A DNA stretch of 64,000 nt from Phylloscopus collybita (Eukaryota > Chordata > Aves > Passeriformes > Phylloscopidae). Shown here piece by piece: positions 23,421 to 35,923 of the stretch. The DNA lies in contig JAJNNQ010000024.1 of the NCBI GenBank assembly GCA_027886175.1, forward strand, positions 27,941,001-28,005,000. Reading direction: 5' to 3'. A program made the position numbers and the translations under genes. The notes under the pieces were generated by a model. It made no database searches, had not been told where the DNA came from, and was given only the letters and a program-made list of their open reading frames with translations. Position 1 is the stretch's first letter. Each line of letters opens with the position of its first letter.

Positions 23421-24989
23421 GAGCGGGGGGAGAGGGCATAAAGGAAAACAACAGAAATGGGAACAATTCACGGGAGAAAAAGGATGAAGGTCAGAGGTTA
23501 AAAGTACAAGAATAGGGAGCCAGGAGGGGACACAGAGCAGAACCCCACCATCTCTTCCCACCTCTCCCTACAGGCATACAAGGTGCAGGGAGAGAAATAG
23601 CCACTGCAGTCCCCTTTCTTCATCCTCCTTCTCCTGGGGCTGCAGGTTTTCAGTCTGACCAAGGCAAAGAGGAGGCTGCCAAGGTCTTGTGGCATAGTGG
23701 GCCTGGAGGTGGAGAAGGTGCTGGTCCAAAGGCACTGAGAAAAATACACAGCCCTTGGGGAAGATGGGAGAGGCAGTGGGGCATGCCAGGTACACGTGTG
23801 CCAGGTTCTGTCTCATGCTGCAGAAGGGGTTTGTGTCCAGGAATCCCCTAAACCACACTGTCACCGTGCCTGTGCCTGCTGCTTCTGCAGGGTGTGGAGT
23901 TGGCCCATGGAACAATCAGTCCCACTGGTGTCCTTCAACATCTTCTGAGGGCAAGGGTTTACTCCACTTAGGGGTTGGAAAAAGGAAGCGAGTGGAGACT
24001 AATCACTTGTAGTTCAGAAAAGCTCCAGTTTCGGTGACACCTGCCAGGACTGCTCTCTGGAGAACTTGGGTCTCTCTGCCACTTGGACAGAAGATGTGGA
24101 AGATATATAATGGGGACTGATCAAGGGCATCCCCACGCTGCCTCTTGGTGGTTGCAGGAGACCTGGCTGTTTTGAGCTAGAAAGAAATCAGTAGCAGAGA
24201 CAGTCCTGGGCACCCTGTGTCCTGGGATAGCACAGAGCATAAGCAAAGGGGCACAGGTGCTCTGAGCTGCACTGATGTGGGCAGGGAAGCTGCCGTGGAG
24301 GTCTCCACATGCCCCAGGTCTGCTCTTCAGCGCGTGCCAGGAGCAGCACCTCCAAGCCCCGCTCTCAGCAGCAGCCCCACCTCGCTGCACAGAGAGGCAG
24401 TGGTCCCTGGCAATTCAGAAATCCCAAGGCCAGCCCAGAGGCACTTGCTGTACTGGGATACAGCACAGTACTGGGTGATATTTTCAGGGGCAATGACAGC
24501 CGTGTTCCCAGGCATTCAGACACAAGGTCAGTCTGACCCTGGTACTCCTTCCTATTGCCCAGCCCCAGGCAGTTCCCCACACAGGCCCTCTGAATTGCTT
24601 ACCAGCCTTCAAAGAATCTAAAAAATCCCTTTAAAGTCCCTAAAAATCCCTATTCTCTGCCCACAAGGTCTTGGGAATGAGGCAGGCCACCTGAATGACA
24701 GGACAGTGGTGGGCTGACTGTGACCAGCTGCCAGATGCCCACTCGGCCACTCTCATTCCCCCCACCTCAACAGGTCAGGGGGAGAAAAAAAATCCCCTTG
24801 TGGTCAAGATAATTACAGTTTAACAAGCAAAGCAAAAGCTGCACATGGAAGCAAAGCAAAACAAGGAATTCATTCACCACTTCCCTTTTGGGAGGCAGGT
24901 GCACTAGACAGGCTGCTGTGAAAAAAGTTAACTTCCTAACTCCATTCCTGACAGACTCAGCACAGACGTAGACATGTCTTGTGCTCACC
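23421..24989. other. Non-coding stretch
   Basis: Nothing recognised; open frames are short and overlap on both strands. Confidence 0.5.
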
Positions 24990-25011
24990 TTTTTTTTTTT
25001 TTTTTTTTTTT
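24990..25011. repeat. Poly-T run of 22
   Basis: Twenty-two consecutive T bases; no retrocopy body is recognised on the minus strand beyond it. Confidence 0.9.
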
Positions 25012-28000
25012 CACACTCCTGCCATCTCGCTTGGACCTGGGTCTGTCTCCCAAGTGACACCCAGTTCTTAAACGCCATCATGTCAGCTCCATCATCTATA
25101 CAAATACATCCTCAGATATCCTCAACAAGGTTAGGAGAGCTCCCACCCACAAATGCCCATTTCCCCTGTGCACGTTACCACAAACACCTGCAAATGGGCC
25201 ATTACACAGTCCTGTGCTCATACACACCCTTTTGTTCCTACCACAAATACAGCTCGGACATGAAGCTGAACCTCTGTACTTAGCAACATGAATTCTCAAC
25301 ATAAATTAGGCTGACTGCACCGGTGAGCAGCTCTTACAATAAAAATCACGTTGCCTTCCCCTCTGGCTTCCCATCCAGACAATGTTGAGCCTGGGAGTCA
25401 TGTTAGGTCAAGAGATGTAGAAGTCTGAACTAGCTGCAGCTGCCTCAAACAGCTCTGGAAAGATCTTTTCCTCTTTGTTCATTTTTGATCCTGTTTTAAT
25501 AGGCAAGAGTAACTGGTTTAAAGCAGCACACAGAGTCCCTGGGAAACCCACGGCTAGAGCAGACACTTGGCTTTGTCCGGTGCCTGGGCACCTCATGCAG
25601 AATGGGGACTTTGTATTTGCTTTTAGAAGATAACCAATTCATATAGGAGGTTCATGAATATTCAGCTTGTGCTTAGGGTTGGGGAGAACAATCCCTAAAA
25701 CAAAGAGGCAAATTCTTTTACCCTTCATTTGGGGGAACGTGTTTTTCAGCCTAAGGGCTGCAAGTAGCCTGCGATCCCTTTCTGTGCAGGATCCATTAAT
25801 GACCGGTGTTTTTCCGAGCCTGAGCATGCATTGCTGCTGAAAAATAGATGCAGTCAGCGAGGGCTTGGGGTTAATGTTTCTGGAGGAAGGAGAATTTGGA
25901 AGGTGAGTCCAAGAGCATAAGGAGCTAGGCTGAAGTCAGTCAATCTCGCTGTTGTAGCCTCTGTGGCTTTGTCCCTTTTCTGTGGCTGTACCCGCCCTGA
26001 GAATCTCTAGCAGAGAAGACTCCCAGCAGTGGGAAGACACACGGACATGTCTTTAGCTGCATAGCTACTGCAGATACTCCTCTGTGCAATGAAGAACAAC
26101 AAGTGAAGACTCTATCTTCCCCAAAGAGGTTTGTTAGTTGCATGCTACTCCCAAATTTAGCCTCCTCTCTCATTTTCCTTGCACAGCACACATTTTAGTG
26201 CTTAGAGACACTGTCTAGGTGTGGTAACAAACTACCAATAAATAATGATTGTAGCTTGTTTGTCTATCTGCAAATCCCCCTGCATGTGTTGTGAACTCAG
26301 GTGTTCCACCCCAGGCAACATACAGCTGATGAGCAGGAGTTTGCCATACCACAGTGACCTGGGTCCATTTCTAGGCTCCTGTGTACATATTTCTCTACAC
26401 AAGACACTTGTTAGGGTTGTTTTCAGGAATTTCCAAGTGAAACAGGCTTTCCTTGAAAAAGTGAAATAAGCTTTCCTATTAAAAGTGCTCCTTTGCAGTA
26501 TAACTGTATACTTGGGTTGCTGCTGCTCTGACTGAGTGCTGTCTTCCCCTCCCAACCCCCTTCCACAATGATTACACTGGTAACACTTTTAAATACAGCC
26601 TTGTTTTCCTTGTCTTCATCGTCCTGGGAACTCTCCTGTAACTGTTCCGTGTTGTCCAACCAAAGCAGCAGAACAAGTTGGGTGACCACTGTGTGACTGA
26701 TCACCACCCTGCCATGAGGAAGACAAACACTCAGGGCTGGAGCTGGGCAAAGTGGGCACTGTTCGCACCAAATGAAGGGGGTGTTACTTTTGTGGATCCC
26801 TGGCTTGGTCCCAAAACTGTTCCAGCACTGTTCCAGGTGAAGCTGGTTGCTAACTGAGTGCATCAGTGCTACCAGGCACCTGCCTGGAGCTGTGTGTGCT
26901 GGGAAAGAGCCTCTGTGTGACCTCTCATCTTTTCCCACTTGCCAGGAAGTGAGTGCAACACCAGCTCCCATTGACAGGCCCTCCTCCATGCTTCCACCTG
27001 CTGCCTTTCTTTTGCAAGCATGTCTGTGTGCTCCTTTCTCCCCTTCCAGCTTTTGCCTCAGGACCTCCATTTTTTCCCTTCTGTTCAGCTCCAGATTTTC
27101 CATCCCACCTCCTACTGCAACTCTCCATTCCCCCTGCCTCCCTCCAGCCTTGTCCTTCTCTCTATCACCATTCCTCCTCTGTTTCCCCAGGTGACAGGCT
27201 GCTCAAGCTGCCCACCTGCTGACCGAGGGGAGGAACAGGGGCTGAGGAGAGCCATGAGGCCCCTGGGCAGCAGGACCGGGTGCAGCAGAGCTCCTTTAGC
27301 CCCCGGCGGTGATGGAGAGGGCTGTCAGCGTTATTGTGGTGTTGGCATGGCAAAGGTGGGAGGAAGGAGGCAGGGGATGGGGGGGAGGGAACGGGATTGG
27401 AAACTTCAACTGCCCCTTTGTGTTTTCACCTCCTCCAGTTTATCTGGTGCCCTGTGGAATTTGTGATCCTCCCCCCCTGCAAAGAGCTGTTGTATTTCAA
27501 GTGCCTTCCAGCCTGGTGATAGACCAGCTGGCCTGCTCTTTAACAACCTCAAAGGGCATAACAAGCAAAGCCAAACTTTCTCCCAGCAACAGTTTTAGGA
27601 AGACTGATTATCTCTCTTTTGCAAGTGGGAAAACAATGTCAATCCATTCCCAATCCCCGTGGTGGAGCTGAGCAAGGATACAGCCCATGATTTATATGTA
27701 TTCTAAGGCTGCTAACAATCTCTTTTCCTTTCTCCCTTTCAATGCTCAACTGGACATTTGCCCAACTCAGGGAGAATAAGGAGACTGACCCTTGTCATTT
27801 GAAGAGGCAGAGAACAGGTAAAGCAGAGGAGAACGGGAGCAAATGTAGAAGCCAGACAGAAAACTCCCATCTCAGCAGCAAGTTTTGCCACCTAGGTACT
27901 GCTTTTCAGGCACCCCAGAGGAGTGACTTTAGGAGTCTCAGCCTCATCTGTTTCTCACTTCATTGCCTTGGTGTGTTGTGAAGGGGACAGGAGGCAAGTT

Positions 28001-31000
28001 TTGAGAGGATGCAGCCCATGTGACAGGCAATTGGAGAACCACAGCTCCCAGAGCAGCTCTGCCAGTGATGGATTATACAAATAGAGCAGCCCCTGAGTGA
28101 TGCCCCAATGCTAGCAAGCATGAGGGGCAGCCCTCACTCCATTGCCCTGTGTCAGGTCAATGTTCAGGGTCCACCCTTCCCTCTCCTCCAGCAAGGTCAC
28201 TGTGGAATGGGCCCCAGGTCAGCCCTGGCAGCAGACTCCTGAGCACCTGTGGCTTTTTCTGATATTGGGGCACACAGCTAAGAGGCACTGGGAATTAGAG
28301 ATAAGTTCCAGCACTGGGAGCACTTCTGACAGCCCTGTAGAACGGCTGGACAGACAGATGAGTGCAGAGATGTGGATTTCACAACCTTGTACAAGGCTTG
28401 AGGCACACCCAGCTCTGGAGGATGGAGGTGAGCCCTGAGCACCTGGGGATGTGGCAGGCTGGCCAGAGGCTCCCTGAGGAAGGTGCTGATGCAGACACCT
28501 GCACACTGAGTGAAGTACCAATCGCCCCAGCTCCTGGCACAGGTGCACAGTTGCAAGGTATCCCATGTTCTTGGTGGCTCCACGCCCTTTGCCAGCTCAG
28601 CCAGGGGTAGAAGGACACAGACCTCAGACCTGCAGGATGCCTGGCAGGTATTGCTTTCTCCAAACATCACCAGCCCGGTCTGCCTTGCCCGCACAGCTGG
28701 GGTGGCTTTACCGCAGTGGCACAAAATGCAGCTGCACCAGTGCTGCTGTGTGCAGCCTGGGAGCCTTTTGCTTCCACAGGTCACCCCAGACACCCTGCAA
28801 CCCTCCCTTTCTGTATGCAGCCTGAGGGCCCATCAATCCACCCCTCCTCTCTGCCTGGGCACGTCCTGTGCCTTCAGGCTGGAGTAGGAAACTAGGAGAC
28901 TGTTAACGCCCTCCTCCCTGTCCCAAGAGATAAATGCACAGAGGCATTCCAGCCAGGCAAAGCCTCCTGGCAGCTGAGATCCACACGGGCTGCTTGACAC
29001 GAGTGGTCTCCTCTGTGTATTCCCTGGCACTCCAGATGTGTGAGTCTTCCTCCTGGATGCTAAACTCCAGAGGTCAAGCTGCTACCTGTGAGATTCAGCT
29101 CTCGCTGTCACTTTCTTACACACGCCCTCTCAGGTTCTCAGTTACTATGACAGGGACACACACTATGGAAACTTATTTCTTTTGCATTTATTTTTATATT
29201 TATAATTATAAAATGTGAAAGGCCTATTCTTCCATAATCTTTGATACAGCAGTACTGACATCCTCTCAGTGGGATTTGCAACAGGATAGGCTGGTGGACT
29301 GCACGTTTATTGGATCGATTTCAGCTTGCCTTCCTCATGGCTCTGCCAGCCTTCTCTGGTTACCACAGGTAGATGTGCTGAAATCCAGAGCAGTAATGCA
29401 CACCATGCCTTCTGCTGTCCTTGCTGGTGGGACAGGGAGAAGGAATGCCACCTGGAAAGGCTCCTCCACCTCTGCTGTCATAGAGAAGTCACGCAGGCCT
29501 TGGTGCTGAGACCTGCAACTCAATCTGTGGACATGACCTTTTGGTAAATCAAGCTGAGTGTCCCAAGTTTCTAATTCTTGTGCATTATTAATGTCTTGCT
29601 CAGGAATGAATGTGGGTCAGGCTCTGCTTATGGGCCCATGTGTGTATTTCAAGTGTAAGCTTATCCAGAGCTCAGAGATGGCTAAAGGCAGGATTTGGGC
29701 TCAGTCTTTTTTTAAAAAAGGACTCAATGAGCCAGTGACAAATATCCTCTGATTTTGTTTCTATTCCCTCACCAGGGAAATTGTTCACTTAGGGCCACAG
29801 CTAGTTTTGTGTTGGGGCCAGGATTCAGACTTATGTTTGCACTATATCAGGATAAAGGCTTGGAGAGGTGAACAAAAATTTTAAGAGAAAGCATCAAGCT
29901 GGGCAAAAGGCTCAGAAAACATGACCTCCAAGGAAGATGTGGTAGACTCTGTCATGTTTTCTTCTAGACACAACTGTAAAAGTTGTGATGCATTATTCTC
30001 CATGTCCACGGATGCAAGGCAGGCCTAACTTGATTCTCAATAAAGGTGATTTATGGTAGGCATAGGGGCAATATTTTCAAGTTCATCTTTAAAAACCTGT
30101 CTCCACAGTGGGGGGAGGGTGAGGTATCCTGGATCCTGCCTCAGAGAAACCAGAGGCTTAGATCACCATGAGCTAATCAGTGAGGCAATTGGGCATGGCC
30201 CATGGCCTTTTTGGAAGAAGGCTTTTAGGAATGCATTCAATCAGCATCCCCTTCATTCAGCTGGGTGGGGCTGGGTGAAAAGAGCCAGAGATCTCACTGC
30301 TAAACTGCAGGGAAAAATGCAGAGGGCACCTCGTATAGGAGTGCATGGTGCAGTGGGGAGCTACAGTTTTCCACTTTGGATATAACTGGAGTTTCCTAGG
30401 TTCTGTGATAAATCCTCATCAATTAGTACATGATGTTTGAGACTTAAGTATGGCTAGAAGCAGGGCAATGCCTGTGAAGTTTACAGCTTGATGTTCTTCA
30501 CAGTTCAGGCCTAAACCCTACCCTTTGGATCAAACTTTTCTTTCTCTTTCAGACTGTGGGTAGAAATCTAGTCTTGCAATCCAACTGGTGTAAAGGTCTA
30601 GTAAGAGTGAGTAAGTAACATTGCAGCTACACAGTGCTAAGCACAAAATTATGTTCAGTACTAGGATTACCTTTTTTTATTACACTACAATGTTCCTTCA
30701 AGGCATTCCCTTTTATAGAGGCAAACCCAGTTCCTACTCATTAACTCAGAGGGGCTGACAGCAAGGAGCTTGGCTTTCCTGTCCCAAGGACATAAGACAA
30801 ATGAAGAAATAATCCTGCACCAACAGAGACACAAGCACTGTGTGCCAACAGGAACCAGAGGTGTAACCTGCATCCACTTGCATGGTTGTTTTCCACCCCG
30901 GCCTTCCCTGACCATCACATTTGCTAATGGCATTGCATCTGCAAGAGACATTTTGCAATCTACTGCCCTGCACCTGAGCAGAGAAATGAGGCTCCACATG

Positions 31001-31931
31001 GCATAACAGGAGAGTGGAAATTTAAAGAGTTAACAGCACAAGATTGAATAGCAGTCATGGCCGGGTCCCTCTGCAGTCCTGAAGACATTCAGGTGAAGAA
31101 AGGGAGCTGACATCTTTTAACTGTATTCCATCTTGCCACACCTGCCTCATGGCAGCCTGCCTGGTGGCACCCTCCCATATCTGATCACACACACCCTTCT
31201 TTTTTTTTTTTTTCCTTGCCATATTTTAGGCTGATTTCAGGATCACTAGATGTCTACAGAGCATGAAGGCACCTGTGTTTTGCTGTCAAGGACTCTGGAA
31301 GTGCTGCTAGAATCTAGCTGACTCCCCCACTGCTGTCTGTGTTGGCAATATTAACAAAAAGTTATTTCCAAAACTGAAGTGAAAAGCCAACTCCCTGATT
31401 GGAAGAGCAATAAAAAAAAAATCTCACTCCTCTTTTACCCACACAATTTTTTCTTTTTTTTTCCCCTCCTACTTCTCAGGGGGTTATACCCTTTTATCAC
31501 TATGTCTGTTCTCTGTCTCCTGGGAGAGGTAAAAACTCCAGCATGACAAATCCATCTTTCTTAGGGTGGAAGCTCTCCCAAAAGCCTCAGCACACTGGTG
31601 AAATCCTATACTCAGAGAACCACCCACCTCACTCATGCTAAAACCATTTCTTGGAAGATCACATAAAACAATCTGTTACGCAACTCTCAGAACATCAAAT
31701 AACCCCCTTATTTATAGTATATACACTTGCAACAATAAACCTCCCTTTTGAACTGCATTGGTCAATACAGATTTAATAGGCTTTTCCTATTTCAGTCAAC
31801 ATCTCAATTTGTTGTTTAAGCGTTCAGTGCTTTGGCTTGAGAGGAGCTGGTTGTGTGACTTCCTTTAGGACTTAGGTGATTAGGCTTGCAAAAACTTCTC
31901 TAGTGTGGTTCTCTGGGAGGTAGTACTGCTC

Positions 31932-31934
<3 letters not shown>
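25012..31934. other. Non-coding stretch
   Basis: No gene or mobile element is recognised over almost 7 kb. The longest frame is 26423-27103 (minus, 226 codons), unfamiliar and probably chance. The segment 25700-25880 contains ATTAATGA (25795-25802) in a CpG-bearing context and may be regulatory. An AT-rich patch lies at 29170-29215 and T-runs at about 31199-31213. Confidence 0.45.

Positions 31935-31981
<47 letters not shown>
31935..31981. repeat. Poly-T run of 47
   Basis: Forty-seven uninterrupted T bases, the longest homopolymer here. It would be the poly-A tail of a minus-strand retrocopy if one existed. The adjoining 200 bases match nothing I recognise and I see no target-site duplication, so a length-unstable homopolymer is the safer call. 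Its exact length may also be affected by sequencing error. Confidence 0.9.
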
Positions 31982-31984
<3 letters not shown>

Positions 31985-32547
31985 CCAGCTTCTCGCTCTG
32001 CACATTCAGCCTACATCAGGAAGCCTATGTTTTGAGTTTGGAAGTATTCCTGGAAAACGTTGCCCCAAAAGTTAAAAAAGAGGATAAAGGCTATTTCTTC
32101 AAGCTGCTAAGCAAGATTTAAGAAGTATCTGTAACATCTGAAAGGCCCTTTCGGCAATAAGTTCAGCCTCGAAAGGCCAGCAGCAGAGCACCAACCACTT
32201 GCAAGCAATCCCCTCCATGCCCATCACAGCTCCTTTAGTCAGTCAGCAGAAATAATGTTTTTCTGCAGTGCCCTGGCTGCTACATCAGCTCCCAGAAGCC
32301 ACAGATTTCTCTAAGCTCCCTCCCCAATGGCCAAGAGAGCCAGACAAGCTCAAGCTGGGTGACAGATGCTGGGCAGGTGCAGTGCCTGAGCCATCCCAGT
32401 CCTGCCAGTCAGCAGCAGCCCGAGCTCCTCCAAGGGCCACCTCAGCTGCTCAGCTCGGGGTGGACTGAGCCATGAGGGGAACCCTCTGCCACATTTCCCA
32501 GTCCTGCTGGCCAGTGTGGAGGTTTTGGCTTCTCCATCACCCAGTGT
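31982..32547. other. Non-coding stretch
   Basis: Nothing recognised between the poly-T run and the CR1 element. Confidence 0.5.
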
Positions 32548-32892
32548 CATGGAATCACAGGATATGCTGAGTTGGAAGGGACCCACAAGGATCATGGGGT
32601 CCAGCTCCTGACCCTGCACGGAAACATCCCCAAGAGTCACACCATGTGCCCAAGAGCATTGTCCAAACATTTCTTGAACTCTGTCAGGCTTGGTGCTATA
32701 ACCACTTCCCTGGGGAGCCTGTTCCAGCACTCAGCCACCCTCAGGGTGAAGAAACTTTTCCAAATATCCAACCTAAACCTCCCCTCACTCAGCTTCAGGC
32801 CATTCCCTGGGGCCCTGTCGCTGGTCATCACAGAGAAGAGATCAGTGCTCCTTATTGCAGTGACCAAAACCACACACAATATTCCAGGTCAG
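32548..32892 (-). mobile_element. CR1 LINE, 5'-truncated 3' end
   Basis: Reverse-oriented CR1. It opens with CATGGAATCACAGGATATGC (the terminal octamer region) and continues through TTGGAAGGGACC. It then covers the C-terminal end of ORF2, which translates on the minus strand (32637-32879) with 'GNGLKLSEGRFRLDIWKSFF' and 'WNRLPREVV', both standard CR1 motifs. The reading frame is open over this short part but lacks the reverse transcriptase. Confidence 0.93.
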
Positions 32893-35885
32893 CCCCCTGT
32901 TATTTCAGCTAGAGAAGACCTAACCCCCTCTAGATCTTCCCCAGTCTTTTCCATATTTTTATTGCTGTTGACTTCCTCAGGGCAAGGAAATACTTTATTT
33001 TCCGCCTTGGTGCAACACTTAGGGAATGATTTGCATATTTTTATGGGTGGTGCAAGCCCTTGCCTGGAGATGCAGGAAAAAAGGATTGCATGGGTGTGAC
33101 ATGCATTATTAGCTCTTCAGAATGTACCTCGGGGAGGCTGTCTGGTGAGTTGGGCAATACCCTTGGAGAGGTGTGTGTGCACACTGTAAGGGTAATAAGC
33201 TTCAAAGAAGGAAGGCAAAGCTGGCAGTGTTTGTTACTGTTGTCTTCCTACTCGTTGGGGCATAAATAAGAGACAGGAAGATCCCTCTGTTTATGTAGGA
33301 ACTGGAAGCTTTCTCATCTGTACATTGGGATAGACTGGAGATTACTCAGGCTGTTTTCTTCACCACCTCTTTGCAATAGATATGTATTTCTATGTATTTA
33401 CTTCAGTGATGCCTTAGCCTTAAAATTTCCAGGTGTAAGTATTCCAGAAGAGCTATCCAAGCAAACCTTCCTTGTGGGAGTACTGCTTTTGCTGTCACAA
33501 GAGACACCTCTTGGTTTAGCTGATTTTGATAAGTGAAACAAAAATGATTACATATTGGCAAAAAGACTTTTAAGTGGATTCAACTGCATTGCACTAAGGT
33601 TCTTGTCATTATGGAAATTTCAACTTCTTTGCCAAAGGAAAAAAAAAACCCAAAGTAAAAAAAAAAAAAGCTGTTCCTTAACAATATTGTTATTCTGGCA
33701 CAAAAAATCCTGTCACAGGCATGCCTTAAAATTAGTTTTCCCAGATATTCGCTGAATTCATGATCATCCTCTCCCACTAAACATTTCCAATTTAAGTGAA
33801 GACCAGGCTTGAAACAAGATAATGCATCCAGCAGTCCATTTGAACATTCATATATATGTGAGAACAAGATCTGAACTCTGACACAGCCCTCACACCAAAA
33901 TAAATTCCTCAGGCTTTTTAGAAGTGAGAAAATTCAGCTTTGAAAATGCTGGGTTTGGTTGGGGTTTTGGGTTGTTTGTTTTTTATCTGCAAGAGAGGAA
34001 TCTGCTGGATTTCAGCACAAGATCAGAAGATCTTGAGGCTTAAGGGTGGATCTCAATTATCCAGCCCAGGTCTATCACTAACCATAATGGGCTTTTTTTG
34101 CATCGTTTCTTGAGGACGTGCCCATGCAGACAATAGCTATGTGCTGGCAAGCCAAGGTCTAAATGTATCTAAATACCACATAATCATTAAAAAAAACCAC
34201 TCCAGGGGATGGGGAACTGGGCTGCTGTACTGCATGTACTTGGCAGATACCTGTGCACAGAGCAGAGCAGCGTCACGGGAGGAGCAAAGCCCATCCTCCT
34301 GGGACATGCTGCTCCTCAGAGCTGCTCCCCCGCTCTGCCGTCTCCGCTGTAATTGCCTCTCGGAGTGCTAGATGTTAACGCCACGGCCCCAGGGAATGCT
34401 GCTTTTTCTGCAGCCTGTGGAAAAGAACAAAGCCGACAACAAGAGAGCGCCTGGAGCAAAGCACACGGGCAGACATCTCGCACTTCATCAGGGGAAAACC
34501 CAAGCTCCAAGTCAGCAGATTGACCACAATTTCAGGTGTTGTCAACAAAACGTTGAGCTCCTGGTACACATATGTGTATCGTGAAAGTAAATCTGCACTT
34601 GCCCAAAAGCAGCCAGTGCCAGAAGGACATCGAAAAGAAGCACCAGCGTTCTGGTGAAGAGCTGTCTCTAGCTATCCCACTAAACAGAGGCTGGGCTTTC
34701 AGGTTTGCCTGGAACTGTGTGATCCTAATCAGAATATGGGCAGATCTTCCCCATGAACCTTCCAGAGAGCTGAGCCAACAAAGTGAATTTTGTGCAATTC
34801 ACTGCTCCTAACTTTAGTTTATTGAAAAATTTAGGTTTTTGAACAGGGCCAGAATTAGTGGGGAAACATCCACTAACATCTGGGGTGTTCCAGAGTGACA
34901 CCTCACTCTAGGATCAGTGGTGGACATCAATGGAGTGAGTTGCTCTTTGGAGAGGTGCTCTCGAGTGAGGTTGGAAATCTCACACATTGAGCCCTGGCCC
35001 CTTTGTGCTGTGTTTCTCTCTCCCTCCTGTACTATGTAGACAATGACAGGATGAGGCTTTTAGTACGGGATTACAGCTGGAGAGTCAGTTTGCCAGCTGG
35101 GTAGGTCCATGAGTGGCTCATGCAGTGCATCAGAGCAGCTAGGGGAGCACGAGCGAGCTCTCCAAAGGGTGTACCATGTGCACTTCTTCTAACTCACGGC
35201 AAATGGGCAGCACCCTGCCTGCAGCCCTGGGCAGCCACAGGAATGGGATGCATTATAATCCACATGATCTTCCCTGGCAATAATTTGTTCCCATGGTGCG
35301 TGGTATGTGCCTCTATCAGCTGCCAGCTTGTACTTTTGCTAATTTGATCAAACACAGGACCAATTTTTCCTAATCTGGGTGTAATCCCTCAGACAGAGCT
35401 ATCACTGCCTCTGGTCTATGTGCAACTCTTATCTAGGGCAGCCAGAAGAGTGTGACAGCTGCACGATAGCCCGCCTGGTACAATGGGCGGCCCCAGGAAG
35501 AAAGGACTTGGCACCCTGTTCCCCTCAGATGCATGGAGGCACCACTGAGGTGCCTTGATGGTGCAGGGGAGAGCCTAGAGCAGCCTGAAAGTTGTAACTC
35601 ACCAGCATATCAGGATATGTCACTTGGAGTGGCCTTGTAGCCATCTCAGCACAGGCTGGGGGCTGTAAATCCCCTCGGCCTGCTAAGCCCTCCAAGGCCA
35701 GGGAGGGTGGAAGAAGCAATGGAGCAGCGTCCTCCCCAGGCCTTGCCCTTGGCACCTGGCTCTGCCCTGCCAGCACGGACTACGTGAGCTGCACGGCCAG
35801 AGGAGATAACACAGGTCCTTCTCTGGTTTTAGCCTGAGCCACCAGGGCTCTGCAGGAACCTGGGGAAAGGAGATGAGCTCCTGAC
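32893..35885. other. Non-coding stretch
   Basis: No gene is recognised. The part at about 34300-34570 stands out by CpG content and an AACAAAG site (34426-34432, SOX/TCF-like) and is a candidate regulatory element. A-runs lie at about 33640-33670. Confidence 0.45.
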
Positions 35886-35923
35886 TGCTCTGCTCTGCTC
35901 CGCTCTGCTCTGCTCTGCTCTGC
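35886..35923. repeat. (TGCTC)n pentanucleotide microsatellite
   Basis: Nearly eight tandem TGCTC units, with one unit changed to CGCTC and the last incomplete. Confidence 0.93.

Noticed and set aside
26423..27103. 226-codon minus-strand open frame starting with a charged helix-like stretch
   Set aside because: The charged start comes from CT-rich DNA on the plus strand; the remainder looks random.
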